Shown: positions 1 through 9,575, counted from the stretch's first letter. The stretch: DNA of 64,000 nucleotides from Bacteroidota bacterium (GCA_029557895.1 JAKQHT010000020.1:204234-268233), one strand, 5' to 3'. A program made the numbers and translations. The notes: generated by a model from the letters alone, not told the origin.

Positions 1-3000
1 AGAACCAACGAATTTGGCTCTGTTGCCGGCGAATTTATCCTGCCAATCGATGGCCTTACCGGACAGTTCAGCATCGAATTTTTTGCCGGTGTTACAGCCG
101 CCAGCTATTTTTCGGTCGAAGAATACAAACGCCCAAAATTTGAAGCCAAGATCAATCCCGTGACCGAAACCTTCAAGGTCAATGATTCCATTAAAATTAA
201 AGGCATGGCAATGGCCTATGCCGGTAGCAACATTACAGATGCCAGAGTATCCTATACCGTGAGCCGTCAAATCAATTACCCGATCTGGTATTATTGGAAA
301 CGCCCTTGGCACAACAGCGAAACCCAAGAAATTACACATGGCGAAACCCTCACCAACGACAAGGGCGAATTTGAAATCGATTTTAAAGCCATTCCCGATG
401 AAAGTGCCAACAAAAATGACCTACCCATATTTCAGTACAAAATCACGGCAGACATCACCGACATCAATGGCGAAACCCGAAGCACCACAACCATCGTGAA
501 CGTAGGCTACCACGCATTGTTAGCTTCGGTCAATATACCTTCAAAACTAGACAAAAACTCTAAAGACCAAAAACTTACCATAAACACAGAAAATCTCAAT
601 GGTGAGTTCGTACCATCAACCGGAACTGTCAAAATCTACAAACTCAAAGCGCCTTCTACCGCTTTAAGGCCACGCCCTTGGGAAGCTCCCGATTACAAAT
701 CATTGTCAGAAAACGAATTTAGGCAGCGTTTTCCCCATATAGATTATGATGATGCATCCAATATGGCTACACGGGAGAAAGGCGAACTGGTCTTTGAAAG
801 ACCATTTGACACATCAATATCGAAAGAGCTATCCTTGGACAATATAAAAAAATGGGACTCCGGTAACTATATTGCAATTTTAGAAAGCAAAGACAAGTTT
901 GGACAAGATGTTATAGATGAAGCCCGTACCTTGGTATTTGACGACAATGACAAAACTGTTCCTGACCAACAGTTGTTCACGGTCACAACCAACAAAATTT
1001 CATATACACCCGGTGAAAATGTGCTCATCACCTTTGGTTCGGCGGCAAACATTACCGTTACCATTGTGGTAGAAAAAGATCAAAAAACCATCAATACCTA
1101 CCTTGCACCACTGAACAATTCCAAAAAAACGATCGTTGTTCCGGTTACTAAAAACGATTTGGGTGGTTTTGCCATCCATTACAGTTATGCAGCTTTCAAC
1201 TCTTTTGAATCTGGTACCCAAACCATTTCTGTCCCATATCCATCTACTGATTTGCAGATAGAAACACTGACGTTTAGGGACAAGCTCCAGCCCGGGACCG
1301 ATGAAACATGGAGCTTCAAAATCAAAGGCCCAAAAGGCGACAAGGTCAGCGCTGAACTATTGGCAAGCATGTACGACCGTTCTTTGGATCAGTTCAAACC
1401 ACACAATTGGCATTTTTCGCCGAATTACAAACCCACATACAGTCCATACCGCACACGCAATGCCGGACGGAGCTTTGGTAGCGGAAATTTTACAGTCCGA
1501 AACAACAAGAACAATTATGTCAGCTACCCATACCAAGGCTATGACCAACTCGATTGGTTTGGTTTTTATTTCGGCTATGGAAATCAATATATGGCAAGAA
1601 GAAAATCAGCCGGAATTATTGAGCAATCGGCACTTCCAATGGCAAGTGACAATCGGGCAGTTGAAGAAGAAGTTGATGCAATGGCTCAAGAGAGCTATAA
1701 AAAAACCGAAGGAGGCAACATGGCACTAACAGAAAGTGACAAAGCGAATTATGGCGATCATCCATTGAACGATACAGATGAAAATCAACCTCTGGACAAC
1801 ATTTCTGTCAGAAAAAACCTCAACGAAACAGCGTTTTTCTTTCCCCAATTACAGACCGATTCAGATGGCAACGTGAACTTTAGCTTTACCACGCCCGAAG
1901 CATTGACATCGTGGAAATTGCAACTCTTGGCACATACCAAAACATTGGAAAGCGCAACGGCTACACTGGAAACCGTGACCCAAAAAGAACTTATGGTTAT
2001 CCCGAACGCACCACGTTTTTTACGCCACGGAGACCAAATCACTATCAGCACCAAAATTGCGAACCTGACCGACAAGAAACTATCAGGTTCTGCGCAACTC
2101 ATCCTGACAGATGCCTTTACCGGTAACGACATCACACAAATGCTTGTCAAATCGAGTACAGTTAAGGCATTTACGGCCCATGCCAAAGGCAACACACAAG
2201 CATCGTGGCACTTGACCATACCCGAAGACATCAATGCGGTGCAATACAAAATCGTGGCAAGAGCGGGCGACTTCAGTGATGGCGAACAAAATGCCCTGCC
2301 CGTGTTGAGCAACCGAATGCTCGTTACAGAAACATTACCCATGTGGGTCCGCAGCAATGAAACACGTACCTATACTTTGGACAAATTGAAAACCAATAGT
2401 TCAACCACCTTGAAAAACCACAAATTGACCTTAGAAATCACGTCCAACCCTGCATGGTATGCTGTCCAGGCACTCCCCTACCTGATGGAATATCCTTATG
2501 ATTGCAACGAACAGATATTTTCGCGGTACTATGCCAATGCTTTGGCCGGTCACATCGCAAACAGCAATCCGAGGATACAGGAGGTATTTAACCAATGGCG
2601 AAATTCCGATGCCCTGCTTTCTAACTTGGAAAAGAACGAAGAACTGAAAAACATTCTTATCCAAGAAACACCATGGTTACGGGACGCACAGAGCGAAACG
2701 GAACAGAAAAAACGCATTGCCCTTTTGTTTGATTTAAACAAAATGACCAATGAACTGGCTTCCGCAAAGCGAAAATTGCAAAACAACCAGATGGACAACG
2801 GTGCATGGCCTTGGTTTGAAGGCGGCCCCAACAACCGCTACATCACACAGCATATCATTACCGGATTCGGACATTTAAAACACTTAAACGTTACCGGCCA
2901 GACTGTTCAACCGGAATCGAAAACCGATGATATGGTTGTCAAAGCAATTAAATATCTCGATGACGAATTTGTCAAGGAATACAAAGAACTCAAAAAGTAC

Positions 3001-4149
3001 AATAAGAATGTGGATCTGTCCAAAGACCATTTGAGCAATACCCAATTGCACTACCTCTATATGCGCAGCTTCTTTCCCGAAATCGAGAAAAGCAAAGAAG
3101 CCAAATCCATTGCCGCATATTATCAAACACAGATTCAAAAATATTGGTTATCAAGACCATTGTACGCCAAAGGCTTGATGGCTCTTGTGTCGCATAGAAC
3201 TGGAGACAACACCATGGCCAATAAAATCATGAAATCGCTACAAGAAAACAGCATTACCAATGACGAGTTGGGCATGTACTGGAAAGACAACAAACCAACT
3301 TGGTACTGGTACCAGGCACCGATAGAGACCCAAGCATTAATGATTGAGGCGTTTGGAGAAATACAAAACGATGTCAAGACCATTGACAATCTGAAAATTT
3401 GGTTGTTGAAGAACAAACAGACCAATAGCTGGAGCACCACAAAAGCTACCGCTAACGCCATCTATGCATTACTGCTTCGAGGCAGTGATTGGCTGAAAAT
3501 TACCGACGCCGTGGAAGTTTTGGTCGCAGGTCAAACCATAACACCTTCAAAACTCGAAAATACCAAGGTTGAAGCAGGTACCGGCTATTTCAAAACGTCA
3601 TGGGACGGCAGTGAGGTCAAACCCGAAATGGCCACCGTAAGCATGACCAAAAAAGGTGATGGAATAGCTTGGGGCGCGCTCTATTGGCAATATTTTGAAG
3701 ATTTGGATAAAATCACAACTGCCGAAACGCCATTACGATTGGGCAAAAAGCTTTTCCTAAAGACCAATACCGACCATGGCGAGAAGATTTCGGAAATTAA
3801 CGCCGATACCAAGTTGAAAGTTGGCGATTTGGTACGGGTGCGAATCGAATTGCGAAGCGACCGCGACATGGAATTTGTCCATATGAAAGACATGCGTGCC
3901 GCTGGTTTTGAACCTATCAATGTACTCTCGCGCTACAAATGGCAAGATGGATTGGGTTACTACGAAAGCACCAAAGATGCGGCCACCAATTTTTTCTTTG
4001 ATTACTTACCAAAAGGCACCTATGTCTTTGAATATGACCTGCGAATAAATAATGCCGGAAATATGGGCAATGGTATCACGACGGTTCAAAGCATGTATGC
4101 TCCAGAGTTTAGCAGCCATAGCGAAGGCACGAGGGTGTTGGTTGAGTAG
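1..4149 (+). CDS. alpha-2-macroglobulin family protein, 5' end cut by the window
   Basis: The frame is open from base 1 to the stop, giving 1382 visible residues; the internal GTG at 160 is not a real start because coding sequence runs on upstream (EEYKRPKFE, typical of the MG2/MG3 part of bacterial macroglobulins). Bacterial members are large periplasmic or lipid-anchored proteins thought to trap proteases through a reactive thioester. The thioester motif is present: a Cys-Asn-Glu-Gln tetrad in the context YPYDCNEQ, Cys at visible residue 835 (codon at 2503), followed by a helical thioester domain to about residue 1170 and a C-terminal receptor-like beta region. A low-complexity Tyr/Asn/Gly linker lies around residues 480-520. 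Full-length relatives have roughly 1800-2000 residues, so the signal peptide and first MG domains lie outside the window. Family assignment is secure; the protease-trapping role is inferred. Confidence 0.9.
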   Translation, partial: RTNEFGSVAGEFILPIDGLTGQFSIEFFAGVTAASYFSVEEYKRPKFEAKINPVTETFKVNDSIKIKGMAMAYAGSNITDARVSYTVSRQINYPIWYYWKRPWHNSETQEITHGETLTNDKGEFEIDFKAIPDESANKNDLPIFQYKITADITDINGETRSTTTIVNVGYHALLASVNIPSKLDKNSKDQKLTINTENLNGEFVPSTGTVKIYKLKAPSTALRPRPWEAPDYKSLSENEFRQRFPHIDYDDASNMATREKGELVFERPFDTSISKELSLDNIKKWDSGNYIAILESKDKFGQDVIDEARTLVFDDNDKTVPDQQLFTVTTNKISYTPGENVLITFGSAANITVTIVVEKDQKTINTYLAPLNNSKKTIVVPVTKNDLGGFAIHYSYAAFNSFESGTQTISVPYPSTDLQIETLTFRDKLQPGTDETWSFKIKGPKGDKVSAELLASMYDRSLDQFKPHNWHFSPNYKPTYSPYRTRNAGRSFGSGNFTVRNNKNNYVSYPYQGYDQLDWFGFYFGYGNQYMARRKSAGIIEQSALPMASDNRAVEEEVDAMAQESYKKTEGGNMALTESDKANYGDHPLNDTDENQPLDNISVRKNLNETAFFFPQLQTDSDGNVNFSFTTPEALTSWKLQLLAHTKTLESATATLETVTQKELMVIPNAPRFLRHGDQITISTKIANLTDKKLSGSAQLILTDAFTGNDITQMLVKSSTVKAFTAHAKGNTQASWHLTIPEDINAVQYKIVARAGDFSDGEQNALPVLSNRMLVTETLPMWVRSNETRTYTLDKLKTNSSTTLKNHKLTLEITSNPAWYAVQALPYLMEYPYDCNEQIFSRYYANALAGHIANSNPRIQEVFNQWRNSDALLSNLEKNEELKNILIQETPWLRDAQSETEQKKRIALLFDLNKMTNELASAKRKLQNNQMDNGAWPWFEGGPNNRYITQHIITGFGHLKHLNVTGQTVQPESKTDDMVVKAIKYLDDEFVKEYKELKKYNKNVDLSKDHLSNTQLHYLYMRSFFPEIEKSKEAKSIAAYYQTQIQKYWLSRPLYAKGLMALVSHRTGDNTMANKIMKSLQENSITNDELGMYWKDNKPTWYWYQAPIETQALMIEAFGEIQNDVKTIDNLKIWLLKNKQTNSWSTTKATANAIYALLLRGSDWLKITDAVEVLVAGQTITPSKLENTKVEAGTGYFKTSWDGSEVKPEMATVSMTKKGDGIAWGALYWQYFEDLDKITTAETPLRLGKKLFLKTNTDHGEKISEINADTKLKVGDLVRVRIELRSDRDMEFVHMKDMRAAGFEPINVLSRYKWQDGLGYYESTKDAATNFFFDYLPKGTYVFEYDLRINNAGNMGNGITTVQSMYAPEFSSHSEGTRVLVE

Positions 4150-4542
4150 AAGGCCCGGCGGTCAGTTGGCAGTAAATCTGAAACTAAAGCAACCTGCACC
4201 TTCCACCCAAAACCTTATGGGCTAGGAAATAATGAAGCTTTTCGGCGACAGATAAAGTGCTATTTCGTTATTAACCAATGAGTTTTCAAGGTTCATATTC
4301 TTTGGTGGACAACTAATTTCGTTCGTACCTATTTCCCTAAAAAGGAAATTTACTGAAAGTAAGTCAATAAGGATCAAGTCTTTGCAATGTTAAGCAGTTT
4401 ATCACCTTGATACAAAGGCATTTGTTTCATTAACAATTATATATCATTATATTTGATCCGTCACAGAAGGAGATTCGATTTTTTTTATATCTTTAAACTT
4501 TCGGTGCGTGTTTTGATTGATTGTTCCGAAAATATTTGCAAA
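4150..4542. other. intergenic region without a recognisable gene
   Basis: About 390 bases between the macroglobulin stop and the next likely start. An open frame begins at the TTG at 4453, but its first 30 residues are basic and Phe-rich and do not look like the start of a secreted protein. I see no strong hairpin terminator after 4149. A TATCTTTA sequence at 4488-4495 resembles a Bacteroidota -7 element (TAnnTTTG) upstream of the start at 4543, but has no TTG at the right distance. Confidence 0.4.
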
Positions 4543-5043
4543 ATGATGACATCCAATATCCATTTACGTTTGTTGCCAATTGTTTTTTTGACAACATTAT
4601 TATCTTGTTTTGCATTCGATCTGACAGCACAAACCGTTAGCCCCAAAGAAGAACAGGGGCCAAAATTGCTTTTTCTCAATTATTCGTTTATTAAAACGGA
4701 CACTTCTGTGCCCGAAGTCAATTTTTTGGGCAAAACCATCACCAAAGGCCGACGCAAGGACCATTCCAACAAAGTACCATTGAATAGCCCAGGCGCCATT
4801 AGATGTGTACAGTATGACAAATTCCATAAAGAATTGGAATCCACGTATTTTGAAAATCCATTAAAACCCATTGTCGAGTACTTAAATGACGATGGCGCTT
4901 TTGAAAAACGCCAACTTGACCTAGACAAAGCTGAACTTGCCATCAAATTACAATTAAACGAAAATACCACAACCATCGATCTATTTCTAATCGACATATT
5001 TGGCAATGCCACTACAAAACTGATAACCAACACAATACCATAA
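4543..5043 (+). CDS. secreted protein of unknown function, upstream partner of M64 peptidase
   Basis: 166 residues from the ATG at 4543 (a second ATG follows at 4546). I chose this start over the TTG at 4453 because it places a typical signal peptide at the N-terminus: a hydrophobic stretch at residues 9-22 ending near LTAQT. The rest is soluble and beta-rich with no motif I recognise. Only two bases separate its stop from the M64 peptidase start, so the two are almost certainly co-transcribed and perhaps translationally coupled. It may correspond to the accessory N-terminal domain found on some Bacteroidota M64 peptidases, encoded here as a separate chain; that is a guess from gene order only. 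Confidence 0.7.
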   Translation: MMTSNIHLRLLPIVFLTTLLSCFAFDLTAQTVSPKEEQGPKLLFLNYSFIKTDTSVPEVNFLGKTITKGRRKDHSNKVPLNSPGAIRCVQYDKFHKELESTYFENPLKPIVEYLNDDGAFEKRQLDLDKAELAIKLQLNENTTTIDLFLIDIFGNATTKLITNTIP

Positions 5044-5045
5044 GT

Positions 5046-6434
5046 ATGAAACCATCTATACTCCTCTTGTTTTTGCTTGCATTCTGCACGCTCAACGCCC
5101 AGACCTTTGAGGTACAAAACATCAAATATTCCGGTGATAACGACAACCGCATCAATCTGGTCATTATGGGGGATGGTTATTTACCATCGGAATTTGACGC
5201 CTTTGAAGCCCATTCCAATGCGTTTGTCAACGAATTGTTCTCTCAGTCTCCATTTTCAGAATACACCGATTATTTTAATGTTTATATCATCAAAGTGGCA
5301 TCAGCAGAAAGTGGCGCAACACATCCCGGTACCGCACCCGACGAGCCTACCTCCCCACCGGTTCCGGTAATGAACGTCAACAATTTTTTTGGCACACAGT
5401 ATGACAGTTACAATATACACAGATTACTGTTTTCATCAAATTACGCATTAATTAACAACGTGTTAGCCAACAACTTTCCAGATTTTGACATAGCTTTGAT
5501 TTTGGTAAACGCCCCTTATTACGGTGGTAGCGGCGGTGCGTTTGCTTTTGCTTCTACAGATGAAAGTTCCATAGAAATTGCCATTCATGAACTTGGTCAT
5601 TCGTTTGCTTTCTTAAAAGATGAATATTATCCCGGTGATGCCTTGGTTCAAGAAGCCATAAACATGACCCAAAACAACAACCCAGCGACTATTCGTTGGC
5701 GCAACTGGCTCAACTATAATGGTGTTGGTATTTATCCTTATGGCACTTCAGGAACGCCCGCTACATGGTACAGACCGCATCAACTCTGCAAGATGCAGTA
5801 CCTTGGCTATCCGTTTTGCAATGTCTGCAAAGAAGGCATCATAGAAAGGATCCACGGTCTTGTGTCGCCCATAGTCGGCTATTCTCCTTCTCAGACCAGC
5901 CATACCGACCCATCATTGCCATTAGATATTTCGCTGGATCTGGTATTGCCCATTCCCAATACACTTGCCACACAATGGACACTCAATGGCAGCGATTTCA
6001 GTACTAACCTCAATGCGATAACACTAACTGAACCCGATATGGTTCTCGGCACCAACACACTGACTGCGTCCATTACCGACAACAGCGAACTGTTGCGCGT
6101 GGATGAACACGAGAACTTCCACACCTATACCGTTACCTGGACAATCCAAATGAATAATTTGGGCATCGGGGACATTATCAGTGAGCAACACACATTGGCA
6201 ATCAAAACCTATCCTAACCCTACACAGGACGTACTGAACGTAGTAATCGAAAGCCAGTCGTTACAAAATTTTGACATCACACTGACTTCCATTGACGGGA
6301 AATCCATACAAACCGTACGTGCCAATGGCAGCTCGGCTACTTTGGATTTGGGAGACTTGAGTACCGGCATCTACATTATGGGCATTTCGCACCAAGGAAC
6401 AATCTTGGCACAGAAGAAAATCGTGAAGGAATAA
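5046..6434 (+). CDS. M64 family (IgA peptidase-like) metallopeptidase with T9SS sorting domain
   Basis: 462 residues. A signal peptide (residues 1-19, ending LNAQT) is followed by the M64 catalytic domain with the zinc motif HELGH at residues 181-185 and the nearby KDEYY that is usual in this family. A Cys-containing segment (LCKMQYLGYPFCNVCKEG) follows the active site. The last 75 or so residues are a type A T9SS sorting domain: it opens with YPNP, contains GKSIQT and LSTGIYIMGI, and ends KKIVKE. The protein is therefore predicted to cross the outer membrane through T9SS and be released or surface-attached after cleavage by PorU (encoded at 34847-38695). The family is named after an IgA-cleaving enzyme; the substrate here is unknown. 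Confidence 0.9.
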   Translation: MKPSILLLFLLAFCTLNAQTFEVQNIKYSGDNDNRINLVIMGDGYLPSEFDAFEAHSNAFVNELFSQSPFSEYTDYFNVYIIKVASAESGATHPGTAPDEPTSPPVPVMNVNNFFGTQYDSYNIHRLLFSSNYALINNVLANNFPDFDIALILVNAPYYGGSGGAFAFASTDESSIEIAIHELGHSFAFLKDEYYPGDALVQEAINMTQNNNPATIRWRNWLNYNGVGIYPYGTSGTPATWYRPHQLCKMQYLGYPFCNVCKEGIIERIHGLVSPIVGYSPSQTSHTDPSLPLDISLDLVLPIPNTLATQWTLNGSDFSTNLNAITLTEPDMVLGTNTLTASITDNSELLRVDEHENFHTYTVTWTIQMNNLGIGDIISEQHTLAIKTYPNPTQDVLNVVIESQSLQNFDITLTSIDGKSIQTVRANGSSATLDLGDLSTGIYIMGISHQGTILAQKKIVKE

Positions 6435-6522
6435 TCGTGTCGGCATTAAAAACCGAACTGCTTAAGTCAAAAGGTTGGTAACAGAGCGATTACCGAAGTA
6501 TTGATAAAACTTATCATTTCCT

Positions 6523-7050
6523 TTATTTATTTCCTCCCGGCGGATATTTTGACAATACTTTAGTGACTATGGCCTTCATTTGCGCCTCTCGTTGTTCGGG
6601 CTTGGCTTTTGGGTTATAGTTACTTTCACTGACGGCTTCCCAAAACAGTCCCGTTTTGTCATCATCCACGAAGTGAAACGTTATCTGGCGGTTGTAGGTG
6701 CTCTTCCCCACAGGAATACCTATCGAAATACCGCCTCCAACGTTACGTCCACCACCGCCCACACCCATACCCACATTGCTTCGCTGTGTATCTTGATAGG
6801 CTTGGCTCTGGATATTTACCAAAAAATCTGGCGAGTCCGAAAGCATAAAACCCTTGACCTGCATCTCGGCATCAAAAGCATCGAGCAGGCGTTTGGTATC
6901 AAGATCTCCAAGGCCGGTATTGAGCTCTGCGTAATAGTTGTATGTTTTATAGTTATCAAAATTGGTGCTTTTTTCGTAATCGTAATCGACACGTACAGCG
7001 CCACATGCGACAAGAAGTAAGGCGAGCAGAAAAAGCGATGCGTATTTCAT
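6523..7050 (-). CDS. DUF4136 domain lipoprotein
   Basis: 175 residues. The signal peptide ends in the lipobox LLVACG, so Cys16 should be lipidated. The mature part has the DUF4136 pattern: VDYDYEKSTNFDNYKTYNY near the start, a Gly-rich turn in the middle, and a C-terminal region ending in a positively charged helix (AQMKAIVTKVLSKYPP). DUF4136 proteins are small periplasmic lipoproteins of unknown function. It lies downstream of obg on the same strand but 173 bases away, so co-transcription is uncertain, and it converges with the M64 peptidase gene. Confidence 0.85.
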   Translation of the reverse strand: MKYASLFLLALLLVACGAVRVDYDYEKSTNFDNYKTYNYYAELNTGLGDLDTKRLLDAFDAEMQVKGFMLSDSPDFLVNIQSQAYQDTQRSNVGMGVGGGGRNVGGGISIGIPVGKSTYNRQITFHFVDDDKTGLFWEAVSESNYNPKAKPEQREAQMKAIVTKVLSKYPPGGNK

Positions 7051-7096
7051 GGCGTTTTTGTTTTAAAGATACGGATTTTTGAGTTACCCGCTCATT

Positions 7097-7189
7097 TTAT
7101 TTGGAAACTGCACACTCCTTAAAAGGTTTCAAACAACCTATCCCACATCCTAAAATTACGGAAACAGCCACGAAGGCACAAAAAGACAT
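7097..7189 (-). CDS. possible 30-residue hydrophobic peptide, doubtful
   Basis: An ATG-started frame of 30 codons between obg and the DUF4136 gene encodes a hydrophobic, Cys-containing peptide (MSFCAFVAVSVILGCG at its start). It is too short to judge. Phrases like this (CAFVAV from cacgaaggcacaaaa) also arise from intergenic repeats in Bacteroidota genomes, which is the more likely explanation. Reported only because the space is otherwise empty. Confidence 0.12.
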   Translation of the reverse strand: MSFCAFVAVSVILGCGIGCLKPFKECAVSK

Positions 7190-7223
7190 GCCTTTTACAG
7201 TAACATAAATTCTTACAACACGA

Positions 7224-8222
7224 TTATGTGTTGAGGAGTTTCCACAATTTATCCTTGAGTTCGGTAATGCCCAGTTGGGCAACGGAAGAAATAAAGAGGT
7301 AATCGACAGGTAAAGTCTTATCGAGTTCAGCCTTGAGCTCGGCCTTGAGCTCGTCATCCAGCATATCGCTCTTTGAAATAGCAATAAGACGTTCTTTATC
7401 AAGCATTTCGGGATTGTACCGACGAAGTTCATCCAATAGGATTTCGTATTGCGCCAAAATATCGGGCGCATCGGAAGGGATAAGAAACAGCAAAATGGAG
7501 TTGCGCTCTATATGGCGCAAAAAGTAATGCCCAAGCCCTTTACCTTCGGCTGCACCTTCAATAATCCCTGGAATATCTGCCATGACAAAGGACTTGAAAT
7601 CACGGTATTCGACAATGCCAAGATTGGGTTTTAGGGTGGTAAATTCGTAGTCGGCAATTTTGGGTTTTGCGGAGGTCATCACGGATAGCAGTGTTGACTT
7701 TCCGGCATTGGGAAAACCAACAAGTCCCACATCGGCAAGCACTTTGAGTTCGAGGAGGATATCTTTTTCCTGTTTGGGGATGCCGGGCTGCGCATATCTG
7801 GGCGTTTGGTTGGTAGCACTCCTGAAATGCCAGTTGCCCAGTCCTCCTTTTCCGCCTTGTACCACGATTTCTTCCTGGCCGTTTTCGGTAATCTCAAAAA
7901 GGACGGCATCGGTTTCAGGGTCTTTGACCACGGTACCCAGCGGCACATCGATATAGGCATCTTCTCCATCAGCTCCTGTACTGCGGGATGCTCCTCCGTG
8001 TTCGCCATGTCCCGCTTTGATATGCTGCTTGAACTTAAGGTGAAAAAGTGTCCAAAGGTTATTGTTGCCACGAACGATGACGTGGCCGCCTCGTCCTCCG
8101 TCGCCACCGTCGGGACCGCCCTTGGCCACAAACTTTTCACGATGCAGGTGAGCAGATCCCTTGCCGCCGTTGCCCGAGGCTGCATGGATTTTTATGTAGT
8201 CAACAAAATTACCTTCGGTCAT
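7224..8222 (-). CDS. obg: GTPase Obg (CgtA), ribosome assembly
   Basis: 332 residues. The N-terminal Gly-rich Obg fold spans residues 1-158 ([26 protein letters not shown]). The GTPase domain follows, with G1 GFPNAGKST at 169-177, G3 DIPGII, and a G4 motif that reads SKSD rather than the classical NKxD. There is no C-terminal OCT domain, so the protein is the short form. Obg binds the 50S subunit and is essential in most bacteria. It lies 149 bases downstream of the hpt-adk fusion on the same strand and may share its transcript. Identification is secure. Confidence 0.96.
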   Translation of the reverse strand: MTEGNFVDYIKIHAASGNGGKGSAHLHREKFVAKGGPDGGDGGRGGHVIVRGNNNLWTLFHLKFKQHIKAGHGEHGGASRSTGADGEDAYIDVPLGTVVKDPETDAVLFEITENGQEEIVVQGGKGGLGNWHFRSATNQTPRYAQPGIPKQEKDILLELKVLADVGLVGFPNAGKSTLLSVMTSAKPKIADYEFTTLKPNLGIVEYRDFKSFVMADIPGIIEGAAEGKGLGHYFLRHIERNSILLFLIPSDAPDILAQYEILLDELRRYNPEMLDKERLIAISKSDMLDDELKAELKAELDKTLPVDYLFISSVAQLGITELKDKLWKLLNT

Positions 8223-8371
8223 AAGAGTGGTTTAATCAATATCAATTACCATATTCCAAATCTCAATTTGCGATTTTCAACCACCGAATTTAAAGTCAGT
8301 GCACAAATTACAATTTGAACAGCAATTGGTACAAATGGTAAAAAAAATTCGTAAATCGTAATTATGGACGA

Positions 8372-9481
8372 TTACAACTTGTTAATGACATTGCTCAATC
8401 GCTGTGTGATTGCCTCAATATTTCCAATCCCGTCCACACCGAAATATTTCTTTTGGGCGGAATAGTAATTTTTGAGCGGTGCGGTCTTTTTGTAATATTC
8501 CTGAATACGGTTGCGGATGATATTTTCATCGGCATCGTCTGTCCTTCCGCTGGTTTTGCCCCGCTCCAAAAGGCGTTTCACCAGCACCTCGTCATCGACT
8601 TCAAGGGCTATCATGGCACTGATTTCGGAATCTTTGCTCTCAAGAAGGTCATCCAAAGCTTTTGCTTGTGCATCTGTACGCGGAAAACCGTCAAAAATAA
8701 AACCTTTGGCATCGGCATTTTTCTCTACTTCGTTGGAGAGCATGTCTATAGTGACTTGGTCCGGAACGAGTTCTCCCTTGTCCATAAAGGATTTGGCGAG
8801 CATCCCGAGTGCAGTTTCGTTATTGATGTTGTTGCGGAAAACATCACCGGTGGAGATGTGTACCAAATCGTATTTTTCCTTTAAGAAAGCTGCTTGGGTA
8901 CCTTTACCTGCTCCCGGTGGCCCAAAGAGGACAATATTTATCATGTGCTGTGTGGTTTTTAATTGATATACTTCAGGCAAATCTCTTCCAAGTCCATCAA
9001 AATCAAGACCATATCCGACGATAAACTTGTTTGGGATCTCTATGCCAACATAGTGGATCTTATAATCTTTTTTGTACGCCTCTGGTTTGTAAAACAGGGT
9101 AGCTATACGAAGTTCCTTTACCTTTTCATTCTCAAAAATGCGATGTACTTCGCCAAGGGTCTTGCCCGAATCGATGATGTCTTCGAGAATTACCACCGTT
9201 CTACCGGTAAGGTCTTGCGTGATGCCAATGAGCCGTTTGATATCGTCGCTGGACTTGAGCCCCTCGTACGAAGCAAGCTTGATGAAGGTTACCTCGCACG
9301 GCTTGGGAAATTTCTTGACAAAATCGCTAACAAACATAAACGACCCATTGAGAATACCCACAAATACCGGAATCTCGTCGCCTATATCATCGGCAATTTC
9401 TTTGGTCATTCGAGCCACGGTTTCCTGAATTTCGCTTTCGGAAATAAACGGTTTAAAGTAGAGGTTGTGAAGCTTAACCAA
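8372..9481 (-). CDS. fused hypoxanthine phosphoribosyltransferase - adenylate kinase
   Basis: One uninterrupted 369-residue frame encodes two purine enzymes. Residues 1-178 are a hypoxanthine phosphoribosyltransferase with the PRPP-binding loop LEDIIDSGKT; it makes IMP or GMP from free bases. Residues 180-369 are a complete short-type adenylate kinase (GPPGAGKGT P-loop, DGFPRT, short lid), which interconverts AMP, ATP and ADP. A Met at residue 180 sits exactly where a free-standing adenylate kinase would start, so internal initiation could give an extra kinase-only product. The best start is the TTG at 9481: no ATG lies in frame upstream, and MVKLHNLYFKPFI matches the usual start of this enzyme. 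A TATCTTTG element lies 24 bases upstream. Confidence 0.95.
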   Translation of the reverse strand: MVKLHNLYFKPFISESEIQETVARMTKEIADDIGDEIPVFVGILNGSFMFVSDFVKKFPKPCEVTFIKLASYEGLKSSDDIKRLIGITQDLTGRTVVILEDIIDSGKTLGEVHRIFENEKVKELRIATLFYKPEAYKKDYKIHYVGIEIPNKFIVGYGLDFDGLGRDLPEVYQLKTTQHMINIVLFGPPGAGKGTQAAFLKEKYDLVHISTGDVFRNNINNETALGMLAKSFMDKGELVPDQVTIDMLSNEVEKNADAKGFIFDGFPRTDAQAKALDDLLESKDSEISAMIALEVDDEVLVKRLLERGKTSGRTDDADENIIRNRIQEYYKKTAPLKNYYSAQKKYFGVDGIGNIEAITQRLSNVINKL

Positions 9482-9504
9482 GGTAATAATTGCTAATATT
9501 TTTG

Positions 9505-9512
9505 CAAAGATA
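9505..9512 (-). promoter_or_regulatory. -7 element upstream of the hpt-adk fusion
   Basis: Reads TATCTTTG on the minus strand, a perfect match to the Bacteroidota -7 consensus TAnnTTTG, 23 bases before the TTG start. No clear TTG -33 element is seen at 19-21 bases upstream. Confidence 0.5.
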
Positions 9513-9567
9513 CATTTTTGTACGACGAATTGCGAGCGAAGGTTTACGTTTTTTAAGAGTTTCGGTG

Positions 9568-9575
9568 TATTTTTG
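9568..9575 (+). promoter_or_regulatory. -7 element upstream of purK
   Basis: TATTTTTG matches TAnnTTTG; a TTTA at 9543-9546 stands near the expected -33 position. It would give a leader of roughly 65 bases before the purK ATG at 9648. Confidence 0.45.

Noticed and set aside
1785..2357. 190-codon frame on the minus strand inside the macroglobulin gene
   Set aside because: Lies wholly opposite a strongly conserved coding region and shows no domain or signal of its own.
160..4149. GTG at 160 as the start of the macroglobulin gene
   Set aside because: The frame is open to base 1 and encodes conserved family sequence upstream, so the gene starts outside the window.
4453..4542. N-terminal extension of the small secreted protein from TTG 4453
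   Set aside because: It would place a basic, Phe-rich stretch in front of a clear signal peptide.
7679..8185. 168-codon minus-strand frame inside obg
   Set aside because: Same strand, other frame of a secure gene; sequence is low-complexity Arg/Ser rich.
8372..8944. Adenylate kinase as a separate gene
   Set aside because: No stop separates it from the HPRT domain; the internal ATG is only noted as a possible second start.
8963..9496. 177-codon plus-strand frame opposite the hpt-adk fusion
   Set aside because: Shadow of the conserved HPRT region, no recognisable protein.
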